A model generated the notes under the pieces. The model ran no database searches. It worked only from the letters and a program-made list of their open reading frames with translations, and was not told the DNA's origin. From Nilaparvata lugens (Eukaryota > Arthropoda > Insecta > Hemiptera > Delphacidae), in contig NC_052508.1 in NCBI RefSeq assembly GCF_014356525.2, forward strand, positions 50,199,858 through 50,263,857: DNA of 64,000 bases, given 5' to 3'. Below are positions 35,832 through 47,490 of the stretch, piece by piece. Position 1 is the first letter of the stretch. Each line of letters starts with the position of its first letter. Both the position numbers and the translations under genes were made by a program.

Positions 35832-36436
35832 CTGCAAAAATACAGAGATCTGTTATAAGAAACACGATAAACCAAATAGGAAGTAATTATAAAATACGAA
35901 CAGATGTAATAAACCGATAGAGGTACAGGTGGACCTCGTGAACCGACAAATTTATTCGACAGCAATTGAAAAAATAGAATAATAATTTGTCTAAATCATG
36001 TGGATAATCTTAATTGAGGTTCAAAATTCTCTTTAAAATGCGGTTGGACTCGATCTCGCAATAATATCTCATTCTTTCAAGTCCCCCTCTCGCCACCCTA
36101 AGACCAAAAAAAAAAAAAACAGTGAACAGATCATCAATAAGTTGATTGGGTTTTCAACATTAAAAATAATGTAAAATTTGAATCACAAATTCAATAAATT
36201 TGTTTTAATGATCAAATTATAATTAATTGATTAATATGAATGGAAACAAACCTATCTATAGCTATTTACTAATCTCAGTAAATTCAGAATCTTTATGAAA
36301 ATTTGTTAATTTAATCAGTTTGATAGCTTCAAACATGTATTTCCTTATACTTTCTACGAGGGTTATTTTTTAACCTCCTATTGGCAATGAATAGAAAATG
36401 AATGTATTATTATTAATAGAATAAACATTTCACTAA

Positions 36437-36785
36437 GGGCCGGTTTCCGAGCTCGGGATTTGGCTAAGTCCAGATTAAACAGCTGGAGTAAGAAAATTGG
36501 CTTTCCAAAACGGGGCGAAGTCGTAGTCATTGTCAAAGTCACGTTTGAATTAAATTTCAAAAAAAACTAGAAAATTAAACACAAAATAAAATAAAGAGAA
36601 AATAGTGTTAATAAGTTTCAGCTATTTTGAATTATTTAGAAATGTTTCATCTCGTCAAGGAAATACGTTTCCAATTATAGAAATGAGAAAATAAAAAACT
36701 GCAACTACGCCACGTTTTGGAAAGCTAATTTTCTGACTCCAGCTGTTTAGAGTGTAGAACTTAGCTAAATCCCGAAGTGTACAAG
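36437..36785. mobile_element. foldback MITE
   Basis: The left arm contains CGGGATTTGGCTAAG and AACAGCTGGAGTAAGAAAAT. The right arm is its complement (ATTTTCTGACTCCAGCTGTT, CTTAGCTAAATCCCG). The arms are about 80 bp with an AT-rich centre. Right boundary approximate. Confidence 0.7.
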
Positions 36786-37689
36786 TTACAAGTGGCCAAG
36801 ACAGGTTTGTATGGTGGGTGATCAAAACTATCCCATTTGATTTGCTGGAGAAGCTACTTAATTGCACCAGCACTGTGAGGTCGAGTTATTATGGATCACA
36901 ATGATTCCGGAAGTCACTTAAACTGACTTCTTTAATTTTTCGACACCATCTACGCACGATATCACCACTCATAACTCTTTCTGCGTAAACTTGAATAATC
37001 AGAGTAGGAATACAGTATAGAAGATTATCACATGAAACATCAGATGTATGAGGAAACCTTCACAACAGAATAAAATGCAAAAGAAAGTAGAACTTTACTG
37101 ATTAAACGATTTTCCTTACAAATCTTAAAAAACAAATTCTATTTTTTTACAATTAAAATCAAATTTAAAATCTTAAATTTTCAGATGCAACCTTCACAAC
37201 AGAATAAAATGAAAAATAAGTTAAAGTAAAACTTTAATAAACGAAATTTGTCATGCAGGTGCTAAAATTAGAACAAGATAAATTTGCCACATCAGAATTT
37301 CATGCCAAATTCGATTTTTTCAATAACTAATGATAACACTTTATTTACTGATGCTTATTTATTTAATGAAAATTATAGTGAATTTTCTGAGATGAATAAA
37401 CGTTTCTATCATCATTCTTCTTAAAGTAGCTTACCAACGCAGTATTATCCAACCTATATACAAAAAACTTATTTACGGTATCCTAATAATGATTACAAAT
37501 AAATCTGCTTAGATTGTGGTTTTATACGATATAGGCTATGGCTTGAACATCTGAGTCTGAAATAATATTTTTAACAAGCTGCAGTTCGTCATAGGAAATC
37601 AAAGGGTGCAGCAGGTATGAAATAATAAACCCTGGTATTCACTCTACTTTTATTCAATAAAACATCAAATTTCCATACACTGTATTTTG

Positions 37690-38079
37690 GAAGTAATTGA
37701 ATAGACTTAGAACGTTGTCAAAAATCCACTTCAATTAAATAAAAATTAATATTTTACAGGAGCATGCTTTCGTGTGTACTCACACATCATCAGCTGTAAG
37801 TTACAACTTTTAAGTCTATTCAATAATGGAAAAGTTCCACAACATCAACATTCACGCTACAAACTTATTTTGGAAGTATTTAAGTATCATTACAATATAT
37901 TCTAGTGGTGATGTGCATATAACTACATAATAATTGAAGTATCATGAATACTTTGATAAGTACTTTACTGTAACTTACAGCTGATGATGTGTGAGCACAC
38001 ACGCGAAAGCATGCTCCTGTAAAATATTAATTTTTATTTAATTAAAGTGGATTTTTGACAACGTTCTAAGTCTATTCAA
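37690..38079. mobile_element. foldback element with internal direct repeat
   Basis: The left arm runs ATTGAATAGACTTAGAACGT ... TTTTACAGGAGCATGCTTTC ... CATCAGCTGTAAGTTAC, and the right arm is its complement ending near 38079. The arms are about 110 bp. Confidence 0.8.
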
Positions 38080-38205
38080 TTATGGAAAAGTTCCACAACA
38101 TCAACATTCACGCTACAAACGTATTTTGGAAGTATTTCCGTATCATTACAATATATACTAGTAGTGATGTGCATATAACTACATAATTATTGAAGTATCA
38201 TGAAT
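37815..38205. repeat. direct duplication of about 150 bp flanking the right arm
   Basis: The block AAGTCTATTCAATxATGGAA ... GAAGTATCATGAAT occurs at 37815-37955 and again at 38065-38205 with only a few differences. The second copy starts at the outer end of the right foldback arm, so a duplication or a template-switching event accompanied insertion. Confidence 0.75.
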
Positions 38206-38664
38206 GAAATAATAATCTCTACTATAATAATAGTATAGATGATAATAGTATAGGGTTGTCGTTTTTTCCCTTGACTGAATTATCTATGAGTGTACACATT
38301 TTATATATAGGAATCATATGAAAAAAGAAAGAAACAGTATATTAAAAAAACTCATTGATGAAAATATTTGATGGAAAGTATGGAATTGTGGAAACTAATC
38401 CACCAGAGAAAAACAACTAATAAGAGAGCATGTGAGAAACGAGAACAGCAAACAATTCATGGTTTCAAAGAGATCTCTTATAAAAAATAGAATCTAAATT
38501 GAACAATTATACAACTTGAAGTTGAGTTTGAGTATTCAATCGTTGAATGGCGGTAGACGAGTAAGCTGAATAGGCCTAAATCACGTTAAAGCATCTTTAA
38601 AATCAATATTTATTTTGAGAGTTGAATGAGATAAAACGGTGACGCAATTGAATGTTTGAAATAT

Positions 38665-38867
38665 CTATAGATATTTTGCACCATGTTTGATACCAATGTG
38701 AGTTTTAAGATTGCCTTTATGTTTAGTGCGGTGAGGACAGTAAGGACATTGGAACTGGGGTTCCTTGCCACACTCAAACTTCTGATGTGCAGTTAAACTA
38801 CTTTTATCTTTATATCTATTTCCACACGCGTTGCACTGGAATGCCTTTTTGGAACATGCCAATCGAT
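38665..38867 (-). CDS. lola: lola alternative 3' zinc-finger exon
   Basis: The acceptor is ...TATTTTTTGCAG, then AT CGA TTG GCA (D-R-L-A-C-S-K-K-A-F-Q). Finger 1 is C-NA-C, GNRYKDKSSLTA, H-QKFE-C. The linker is GKEPQF. Finger 2 is C-PY-C, PHRTKHKGNLKT, H-IGIK-H, with the tail GAKYL. The KHKGNLKT helix is close to that of the 50077 and 59475 exons (KHKGHLK or KHRSHLK). Confidence 0.91.
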
Positions 38868-40027
38868 CTGCAAAAAATACAAAGCTTTTTAGAGAATCAC
38901 AACTTACTGTACCAAAGTAGTATTAATTATTGAATAATCATGAGTCAGAACAGATGCAGATCATCAGATGGACTCTACTATATAAAAATGAAAACAAAGA
39001 ATAACTCAACAAAAAGATACCAGATTTCTCATGCAACTAAAAAATAATCGATTACAAGTAACACAGAGTCTGAACTACAACAAATTTAAAAATAATAAAT
39101 CAACCAAGAAAAGTTCAAAACAGATTCGAGTCACAGCACAAAATAAAAACAGTTGTCACACTGGAATTACTTGCTAAATGGGAATATTGCTAGTTTTTAT
39201 TCTGAGTTTGCTTTTATTACAAATTGTGAATATTTTTTGTAAAACTTTTCCTACCATTTGACAACCACTGAAATTGATTGAATGTGGAAAACCTAATTGC
39301 ATTATTAACAATAATATTTTTTCATTGAACATATTTTTGTACAATAGATAATAAAATATTATGATTTGTTTGATGTGGAATAGAAGGGTATAGGCCTACG
39401 GTATAAACATAAATATTGGTATTTATTTATTTTATAGCAAAAAATAGCATATACATTTTAGACATAGAAATAAAATACAAATGCCTCTATTAGATTCATG
39501 TAGTTGTCAGATAATTATGTATTTGATCAATTTTTAATACAATTCTGATTTTAAAACGCGATAATGCCCCAAAAATATAACAAAGTTAAGAACAAAATTT
39601 TGGCTCTGCCAACAGAAGAAAACTTGATGCTGGTAGCAAAAAGAATAGCTGATTAAATGGATGAGAAACCAAAAGCTATGCTAACGAAAATTCCTTTTAG
39701 TATTTAGGCAAAGTTAGAGCAGGATTTTGTTATTGAAGAAACATTGCTCATGAACAGCTTGAAAAACTGAATAAGGGTGAGGAAAGAGACTAATCAGCTG
39801 TAAAGATACCGTAAAGTATTGTAAGATCATGATGATGAAGAATTTGTTGAGGTGTTCAATAATGATGAAAATTTTTAGAAGTTAGTGAATAAATATCTCA
39901 AAGCACAATTTTATTGAACAGGAAATAGTTCAACTAATGAGTATCACCAATATACGGTAAAAAATATTGAACATTTTAATACAGACTTCCATCCACATTG
40001 CCCAATTTGAATCTAGGAGTAAGTATT

Positions 40028-40173
40028 AGGGCAGTCTGCACAGTCAAAGCTTAAACTAAAGCTCAAGCTGGTGGCTTAAACTCAAAACGAACCAAATTAT
40101 AACAGAGAATTGATACGGATTTAATCCAGTTTAAAATGAAATTTAGTTTAACTGTCACTGTGAAAACGGCCCT
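40028..40173. mobile_element. short MITE with TTA target duplication
   Basis: The inverted ends GGGCAGTCTGCACAGT and ACTGTGAAAACGGCCC match imperfectly, flanked on both sides by TTA. TTA target duplication is typical of PIF/Harbinger-type elements. Confidence 0.55.
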
Positions 40174-40989
40174 TACTGTGATAAAAGTACAAATTTATAA
40201 TTAAAAGAGTATAGGCTAATTAATTTAATCACTCATATGAGTGGTTTTGAAAATTAAATGCAAAATTGACTTACTAGCTGATTATAATTTTCATAATTTC
40301 CATCCTTCAATCATAATTTTCATCCTTCATTTCATCCTAATTTTCATAATTTTCATCCTTCAAAAGTATATTGAAAGAAACAGCATATAAAGGAAATATG
40401 TAAAATATTAATATATTGAAACATAAAATGTCGTCCAGTCAATGAAGGGACACTAAAGCGGCTATAACAATAATTGAAGGAAAGTATGATATAGTGGAAT
40501 AATACATCGAATTAATAGAGAGAATTTGATGATCTTCAACCCTACCCTTGATACCTACTTATTATCTTTTATGCATTATTCAAGAGTTATAAGCTTTGAA
40601 AGTGCAAAACGTTGGATGAAACCCTGTGTTTTCAAAAATCTCACACTTGGTGTGCATGAAGAGCATGCTTCGTGAGAAGGATTGAAGATACAGTATCACA
40701 AAACTCTTCTGGTCATAACTTGGAAAAAATATTTCACCAGGCTTGATTTCAGTATCAGCCATATCGGTGGAACGCAGTTTTCCCAATACATAAGCAATAA
40801 ATAAAAAAATGCAACTTTTAAACCACCCTCATCCCTCTAGCACTAGGGGTAGTTGAGGCTACATTGTTTAGTCCTTTAATGGCTGTAGACATTCTGAATA
40901 AAAATATTTTCAATGATGTTAAACGCCAATATACATTTTCCGGATCAAATGCGATGAAGCAGCGGTGCATTTGAATGTTAAAAAACATA

Positions 40990-41187
40990 CTAAAGATATT
41001 CTGGACCATGTTCAAGACCAATGTGAGTCCCGAGGTTGCCTCTCTGTTTAGCACGATAAGGACAGTGTGGACTTTGGAATTGCGGTACCACACTCATACT
41101 TCTGATGTCTATACAAGTTTCTACTTTTTGTATAACTTCTCCCACTAAAGTTGCACTGGTATTTCTTTTTGGGAAATACTGATTGAT
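40990..41187 (-). pseudogene. lola: dead lola finger exon with destroyed splice acceptor
   Basis: Aligned to the intact 41862 exon, the acceptor TTTTTTGCAG|ATCAATC is changed to TTTTTTGCAC|ATCAATC, so AG is lost. About five bases are missing in the linker (ECGMEPQF collapses), breaking the frame, and the first Cys of finger 2 is Ser (F-Q-S-P-H-C). Finger 2 otherwise reads PYRAKQRGNLGT, H-IGLE-H-GPEYL. The TTCCCAAAAAGAAATACCAG lead is still recognisable. It is a recent loss, since overall similarity is high. Confidence 0.88.
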
Positions 41188-41861
41188 GTGCAAAAAATAC
41201 ATCAAAATTGATTACGGCATTGAATTATCATAAGGGAATATCAGTTACACGGAGTAACATATACAGCAAAATATAAAGTGGAACGCAAGTGCAAGCAATT
41301 TTATTTGTCATGAATATGCAAATACACAACATCAGAAAAAGCTAAAATTCACAATATTTAATCACAGCAAAACAATCAATTCATTTTAATAAAATTGGGA
41401 ATTTCATAATACATTGGAGAATAAAATGATTTCTAATGTAAATTATTTTGTATTTCAAATTGTAACGTTATTTAAACAAATATAAAATATCCTATCTAAC
41501 TTCATAAAAAGGCTTCATTTTTATTTATTCAACGAGTATTTATAATCTGTATCAATAAATAAATCATCAAGAAATATCATGCTGTTGAAAAACATAATAT
41601 CATGAAACTTATTTTGACAGAGAATATTGAGAAAATTAGAAAAACAAAGCATGAAATAAAAACAATTCCTGGGATTTACTCGAGTAAACCTGTAATAGGA
41701 ACCCTAAATAGGAACAAAAATCAATACCACTTGATATAATAATTATTCAATCAAGACCGTAGACGTTCTAAATTAAACACTTTGAACCATGTACAACATC
41801 AATATGAATTTTCAGGGTCGAATGCGATGGATGAGTTTAAATGTTTAAAAAAAGCAGTAAA

Positions 41862-42067
41862 TTACGAAAGATACTTTGGACCGTGTCTAACACCAATGTG
41901 AGATCTGAGGTTGCCTCTCTGTTTAGCACGATAAGGACAGAGAGGACATTGGAATTGTGGTTCCATGCCACACTCATACTTCTGATGTCTATACAAGCTT
42001 CTACTTTCTGTGTAACTTTTCCCACAAAAGTTGCACTGGTATTTCTTTTTGGAAAATGCCGATTGAT
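41862..42067 (-). CDS. lola: lola alternative 3' zinc-finger exon, ATG-less frame
   Basis: The acceptor is ...GTATTTTTTGCAG, then AT CAA TCG GCA (D-Q-S-A-F-S-K-K-K-Y-Q). Finger 1 is C-NF-C, GKSYTESRSLYR, H-QKYE-C. The linker is GMEPQF. Finger 2 is C-PL-C, PYRAKQRGNLRS, H-IGVR-H, with the tail GPKYLS and TAA at 41862-41864. The longer frames that cover this stretch on both strands are out of register and meaningless. The real frame has no Met before the fingers. It is the living sister of the 40990 pseudo-exon. Confidence 0.89.
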
Positions 42068-42672
42068 CTGCAAAAAATACAGGGATTTGTTGAGAAACAC
42101 GTCAATGTTTAGTATCTGTTCAATCAAATAGAAAGTCGATTAACTCTTTTACTGATTAGAATAGGATAACAAAGAAAGTACCTACATCATTGAACGTAGA
42201 AATGTGATGTCATGCAGCTCTAAAAAGTCACATCATCCAAAAAATCACAACACAGTATAACTTTGATGTGAAAATTCTATTTATTGAAAAAGGATTAATG
42301 TGAATCATTAAGAAAATACAAAAATTACTCAAACTTTGAAAGTGAATCATCGCCAATATGAGATTTCACATATAAATGTTATTAATAAAATAAAATAACA
42401 TAGTATTCTTCTGGAAGTGATATTACATAATCACTAATAGTATGAACTGAAGTTATATGGAATAATATTCATATACACGGTATTGATTTCATAGATGAAA
42501 TTGAATACTAATTTTACATACATTTAATTTCTAAAAATAATACTAAACTGAGATAAACATCTTACATAAGAGAATGTATCTATGGAAAAGTAGTCTGTCT
42601 ATCTTTCAAGAGTATGGGTATTTAAATTTTTCGGAATTTGTTCTTAATATGAATGAGAGATCCATTATAGTG

Positions 42673-42899
42673 TTAGATAATATTTTTGGCGAGATTGTGG
42701 ATGAATGTTGGTCCATGTCTGAGACCAATATGGGTTCGAAGATGGCCTCTTTGCTTGGAGCGATGGGCGCAGTAGGGGCACTGGAACTGGGGCTCCATAC
42801 CACACTCATACTTCTGATGGGCACTCAAACCCTTTTTCTCTTTATAGCTCTTTCCACATTTGTTGCACTGGTATCTCCCATTCACAAAAGCTGATTGAT
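42673..42899 (-). CDS. lola: lola alternative 3' zinc-finger exon, long tail
   Basis: The acceptor is ...TTTATTTTGCAG, then AT CAA TCA GCT (D-Q-S-A-F-V-N-G-R-Y-Q). Finger 1 is C-NK-C, GKSYKEKKGLSA, H-QKYE-C. The linker is GMEPQF. Finger 2 is C-PY-C, AHRSKQRGHLRT, H-IGLR-H, with an extended tail GPTFIHNLAKNII. Its 5' edge and upstream intron were duplicated in tandem (unit 2 at 43092-43318). Confidence 0.91.
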
Positions 42900-43318
42900 C
42901 TGCAAAATAAACAGAAACTTGTTGAGATATTGTAATAGTACTCGATTTTTTTAATTCATCATCTACGTACATGCATGTTGTGTCTTCACTTCAGAATCGA
43001 ATATTTACTTCAAACTAATATTGGGAAATTATTATGAAAATTCATTCAAACTGAAGCTGCTAAAATCACAATATAAGCCAAAAACTTTTTCACTGGTACC
43101 TCCCATTCACAAAAGCTGATTGATCTGCAAAATACACAGAAACTTGTTGAGAAATTGTAATAGTACTAGATTTTTTTATTTAATTCATCATCTACGTACA
43201 TGCATGTTGTGTCTTCACTTCAGAATCGAATATTTACTTCAAACTAATATTGGAAAATTATTATGAAAATTCATTCAAACTAAAGCTGCTAGAGTCACAA
43301 TATAAGCCAAAAACTTTT
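42867..43318. repeat. recent tandem duplication of exon 5' edge plus intron
   Basis: Unit 1 (42867-43091) and unit 2 (43092-43318) are about 225 bp each and differ at only a few positions. Each contains the first exon codons (CTGGTATCTCCCATTCACAA or its near copy on the plus strand), the acceptor and the same intron block. Unit 2 therefore holds a splice acceptor followed by only about ten exon codons and no fingers. Confidence 0.9.
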
Positions 43319-43476
43319 AACAAAATACGAAAATACAAAATTAAATATTAATAAATTCGAAAAATTGATTATTTGAAATGAATCTAGATATCCAACTGAA
43401 AAGATGAATAATTTTCATTAAATTGACGTTTCATTATTTTGTAATGTTAAATGTAACTGTAGTATTATAATAATAG

Positions 43477-43607
43477 GTTCGTTTGCACAACAGCCGGTTA
43501 AATTTTAATCGTGATTAATTTCACCTCTTTTGAAAAAAGCCTTCTCTGATTGGTCCTCGTGAAATTAAACACGATTATAATTGAACCGGCTTTTGTGCAA
43601 CCGGGCC
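43477..43607. mobile_element. short MITE, GCCGGTT arms
   Basis: Left arm GCACAACAGCCGGTTAAATT and right arm AATTGAACCGGCTTTTGTGC invert around a 40-bp centre (GCCTTCTCTGATTGGTCCTC). It ends in ...CGGGCC. No coding capacity. Confidence 0.75.
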
Positions 43608-44124
43608 TCTAGAATTACAGCATATTATACGTGTGACAAACAATGAATTGATGAGCTACAATAATGCACTTGACAGCTATTGATAATGAAAAATCCTATG
43701 GTCTGGATTTTCCCATGTTTACACGTTGATAATGTTTATAGTAAAATTGAAAATTAAAATCCAAGTACTGTACCAATTAAAAAAAAAATATTCACATGTT
43801 TCAACAAGTTTTAAGTGAGTGAATTAAACAGATAAGGTTGAATAAATACTATTTTAATATATTGTTTATGATCATTGTGTTTGTATATTCATATGATTTA
43901 TTTTCTAGGACTGAAGATTTTGAATTCATATTTGCATGATTCTATCAAAAATTGGATTATTCATGTCTAGTTGAATTATATTTATTATTTTTTCTCTGTT
44001 TAATTTTATTGCCACATACATTTTCAATTTCCAGATAAATAAAAGCAGCCCTTACCAAAAAGTTGGTGATATTGGAGTATGGAAGAGATATTTTTTTTCT
44101 TTTATATATTATCCTTAAAATTCA

Positions 44125-44300
44125 AATTTCAAAAACCTTTTACATAGACATACATTGACGCACAATTCAAAGAGGAACATTCCTGTCAAATTTCATGAAA
44201 ATCTACTGCGGAGTTTGGCCGTAAAAAATGCGAAACAAACATACACCACAAAGATAAATTCAAGACCGTCGGCCTCAATTTCGCTCGGTCAAAGATAGAA
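44125..44300. repeat. interspersed repeat shared with 23735-23935
   Basis: See the matching blocks described for 23735-23935 (ACATAGAC, GAGGAACATTCCTGTCAAAT, CTCGGTCAAA). Same orientation, several scattered differences. Confidence 0.5.
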
Positions 44301-44393
44301 AAACGTCAAATGTATAGAAAAAATACCCAATTTTGGTAGTTTTATGTGAATGGAATACAATAATAGGCCTATATTTTGTTTATGAACTTTTTC

Positions 44394-44557
44394 GACATTA
44401 CAGTCAAGTTTTTGAATAAAAGTTATTAAAAACTAGTAAACCTACTAACGTGTGGAGCTCCACACTTTTAGCGTGTTGAAAATGTGTGATCCGAAAGCGC
44501 TCCACACAAAAGTACTGGTTTTTAATAACTTTTATTCAAAAACTTGACTGTAGTGTC
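44394..44557. mobile_element. foldback MITE, second copy of the 4396-4574 family
   Basis: Arms of about 50 bp. Left GACATTACAGTCAAGTTTTT..., right ...AAAAACTTGACTGTAGTGTC. The centre contains GAAAGCGCTCCACAC, matching GAAAGCACTCTGCAC in the first copy. Confidence 0.82.
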
Positions 44558-44890
44558 GTCAAAAATAGTTCAAAAAAGTTATCAACAGTTAGTCAACAGT
44601 GAAATAGATGAGTACAATAATATACTGGTTGTCAATCTTTTATTAGTAAAAATAAAAAAAAACTAATAAAGGCTAAAAATAAATAGTATATGATCATAAT
44701 ACATATTGATGTTCAACCAGAGATTTACATAAAATTGGCGTAACAAATGTGTTAATCAGATAAATCTGGTATCTCTTGGAAATTACAATATTGATTAAAT
44801 ATATATATTTATTTTAATGAAATACTTAGGTAGGTAGAGTATTTAAGAGATTTGAAAATTTTATAATGTAGGACAGAATGTTAGTTCAAT

Positions 44891-45165
44891 CATAGAGAAA
44901 CAATAGCGTGAGTAGATATCCCATGCTATAGGGAATTTATGTCGCAACTTTTACTGTTATCTCAAGCCGATTACTGTCGACTATTGTCAATTTTCATTGT
45001 TTTGTTGGGGTGATAGTGTATGAACGGCACAATTTGAGAGACTACCAGCGTCACACAGCTGCATAGGAAAGAACTACGTGAACTATCGGCTTGGGATAAC
45101 AGTAAAAGTTGCGACATAAACGCCCTATAACATGGGATATCTACTTATGCTATCGTTTCTCTATG
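44891..45165. mobile_element. foldback element with 7-bp target duplication
   Basis: Inverted ends CATAGAGAAACAATAGC / GCTATCGTTTCTCTATG, with arms continuing through ATATCCCATG and GTCGCAACTTTTACTG. It is flanked by perfect GTTCAAT repeats (44884-44890 and 45166-45172). Confidence 0.85.
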
Positions 45166-45179
45166 GTTCAATATTATAA

Positions 45180-45228
45180 ATTTGGAAAATGCCGATTGAT
45201 ATGCAAAATATACAGATTTGTTAAAAAA
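45180..45228 (-). pseudogene. lola: relic of a lola exon 5' edge
   Basis: The plus-strand string TTTGGAAAATGCCGATTGAT followed by ATGCAAAATATACAGATTTG matches the acceptor region of the 41862 exon. The AG is lost (GATATGCAAA where GATCTGCAAA is expected), and no finger sequence follows. It is a leftover of a deleted duplicate. Confidence 0.7.
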
Positions 45229-46029
45229 ACATGACATCCTAAATTGGTGGGTACCACTCGCAACACTTTTTATAGTATTGAAGTTCAATTACATTATAAT
45301 ATTACTGTTCTTAATGAAAGAAATATAAAATGATAAAAGCGTAAAAATTGATACTTGCACTTTGAGTGGTTCTGTAGAAAAAATATATACTAGCAAAGTA
45401 GAAATATTAGGAAACTATTATGAATTTTTGAAATTTATAATGTGAAAAATTATAAATTTTAAAATGCTGAATGATTTGCAAAATAGAAAATATTTAAAGA
45501 TTTTTTAGAAAAATGCAATTTTGAAGTAGTACTAGCACTTTAAAATGAAGCACCAATTTTGTACCACGCAAGTAGCCTACCTAATAAATAAAATGGTAGA
45601 GAATGAAGTTCAAGTTTACTGAAAGATATTGTCATATCCATTATTTCCAAAAATAACCTTAAATATTAGGCTAAGTTAGTTGTATTCTATTTGGTGGTAG
45701 GCAAACAATGTTATTTTATTAAGATTCAAGATAGGAGCCGATTTGGTTTGATTCTCTACAAATGACTACGTGACGACAAAACTTGTGAATGAGCTATTAA
45801 TTCCCATCATTTATAAGCTAAAGTTGCTACAAGTAAAGGAAATAAATGTAACGTAGACAGATAGGGAACACCTGAAATAAATTAAACTTCTAAGTCTTAT
45901 GGTACGATACCGTACCAAAAGTTACATATTATAATATTATTGTGCAATCTGTCTTACAAAAAATGAATTTTGACGTTGCCTGTCTGATACATTATAGACA
46001 GTCCAGTTATTTGAAAGTATTGTGAAAAC

Positions 46030-46235
46030 CTAAATTATTGTAGGGTTATGTTCGACAGCCATGTGAGATTTAATCTGGCCTCTGTGTTTCGTGCGGTAAG
46101 CACAGCGAGGACATTTGAATTGAGGCTCCATGTCACATTCATTATACTTATGGTGATCATTAATAGACCTTTCTTCTTTATAACTTTTACCGCAACCGTT
46201 ACAATTATATCTCCCATTCATGAATGTCCATTTAT
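46030..46235 (-). CDS. lola: lola alternative 3' zinc-finger exon with finger 1 insertion
   Basis: The acceptor is ...TATTTTTGTAG, then AT AAA TGG ACA (D-K-W-T-F-M-N-G-R-Y-N). Finger 1 is C-NG-C, GKSYKEERSIND, H-HKYNE-C: one residue is inserted between His and the last Cys (H-x5-C), although the following His would restore x4. The linker is DMEPQF (Gly to Asp). Finger 2 is C-PR-C, AYRTKHRGQIKS, H-MAVE-H, with the tail NPTII and TAG. The frame is intact, but the insertion and the acidic substitutions suggest relaxed or changed constraint. Confidence 0.86.
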
Positions 46236-46841
46236 CTACAAAAATAAAAGCAAATATGTTAAAAAAGTATAGCCTTGCCTATAACTATCTTGAAAAAAGC
46301 ATAGAAAATACTTGCTCTATGAAAATACAATAGTTATTACTAATAGAAAGAATAAAATATTAGTCGAAAATGTAAAACTAACAATACATTTAAGAAGAAT
46401 CCTATGGATTGATCCGGAAAAATACTGAAGACGTAGCATATAGGAAAAACTGAAATAAATCCATTTTACATTTTGTTTGATCCTTAAATTGCATCGTATC
46501 TAGGCCTAGTAACACATCGCAATAAAACTCAAATAATAAGTGATAAAATAATAATTTCAGTAGAGGAAGAATTTGCATAACAAAACTGAATTGAGTAACT
46601 GAAAAATGTACAAAGTAACAAGAACTGAAAAATTCTGCTTTGTAGTATGTTCGATCTTTTAATTGCAGAAACAAAACGGTGTAACACACCAGGTTAAATC
46701 AAAATGAATCTCAAGTTTACATCTTGTACGTTTAACACAATAAAGATGGAGCAGTTGTTATTTATTTTTTCACAAAGTTGTCTATCTGTTTAGTGTAATC
46801 AAGATAGTTAATTTAATTTTTCCATGACGATCTGAAGGGTT

Positions 46842-47056
46842 CTAAGAGTGATTCTGAAGAATTTTTGGACCATGTTTGAGACCAATGTGGGTTTTTAAAT
46901 GGCCTCTCTGTTTGGAGCGATGGGGACAGAAGGGGCACTGGAATTGGGGCTCCATACCACACTCATACTTCTGATGTCTATATAAACAACTCTTGTCTTT
47001 ATAACTTTTATCACACGAGTTGCAACGGTACCTCACATTCATAGATGTCGATGTAT
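46842..47056 (-). CDS. lola: lola alternative 3' zinc-finger exon
   Basis: The acceptor is ...GTATTTTTGCAG, then AT ACA TCG ACA (D-T-S-T-S-M-N-V-R-Y-R). Finger 1 is C-NS-C, DKSYKDKSCLYR, H-QKYE-C. The linker is GMEPQF. Finger 2 is C-PF-C, PHRSKQRGHLKT, H-IGLK-H, with the tail GPKILQNHS. Its finger 2 helix is identical to the 30520 exon. The decayed copy at 47317 is its nearest neighbour upstream. Confidence 0.91.
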
Positions 47057-47316
47057 CTGCAAAAATACATAGAAACTTGTTGAAAAGCAAAATCATGTAG
47101 AGAAAATCTTAAAAAGACCATGAAATAGCTCTACTAAAAGTATATCAAATAATTTGTTGCAAAATGATGATGCAAACTTAATTAAGAATTTTAGTAGTCC
47201 TACAGTGGAATTTGGAAAAAGGAGGAGTATATTCCAGTAATATTTAAATATCAGAATGACTGTCCATTAGGAGAATGATAATTAGTGTTATGCAAAATAT
47301 ATTCATATATAACTAC

Positions 47317-47435
47317 ATGTTTGAGAGCAAAATTACTCCAGAGGTGGACTTTCTGTTTGTTGCAATGTTTGATATAGGGACATTTGGAACTTGGGCTTTA
47401 TACCAAAATAATACTTTTGATAATAAACTACTTCT
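47317..47435 (-). pseudogene. lola: heavily decayed lola finger exon
   Basis: The plus-strand order CATGTTTGAGA..., CTTTCTGTTTG, GGGACATTTGGAAC, GGGCTTTATACCA, ATACTTTTGAT matches the exon at 46842 base by base in many blocks, but the cysteine and histidine codons are largely lost and the frame drifts. The 5' half is missing or unrecognisable, truncated close to the foldback element that starts near 47491. Confidence 0.8.
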
Positions 47436-47490
47436 AAAGGATGTTAACGAACTCTCTACCAATACTCTAGGGCATTGTTCCTGGGTGAAA

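Noticed and set aside
41837..42131. 96-codon frames on both strands
   Set aside because: Both are shadows of the true minus-strand finger frame at 41862-42067, which lacks a Met and so is not captured by simple ORF calling.
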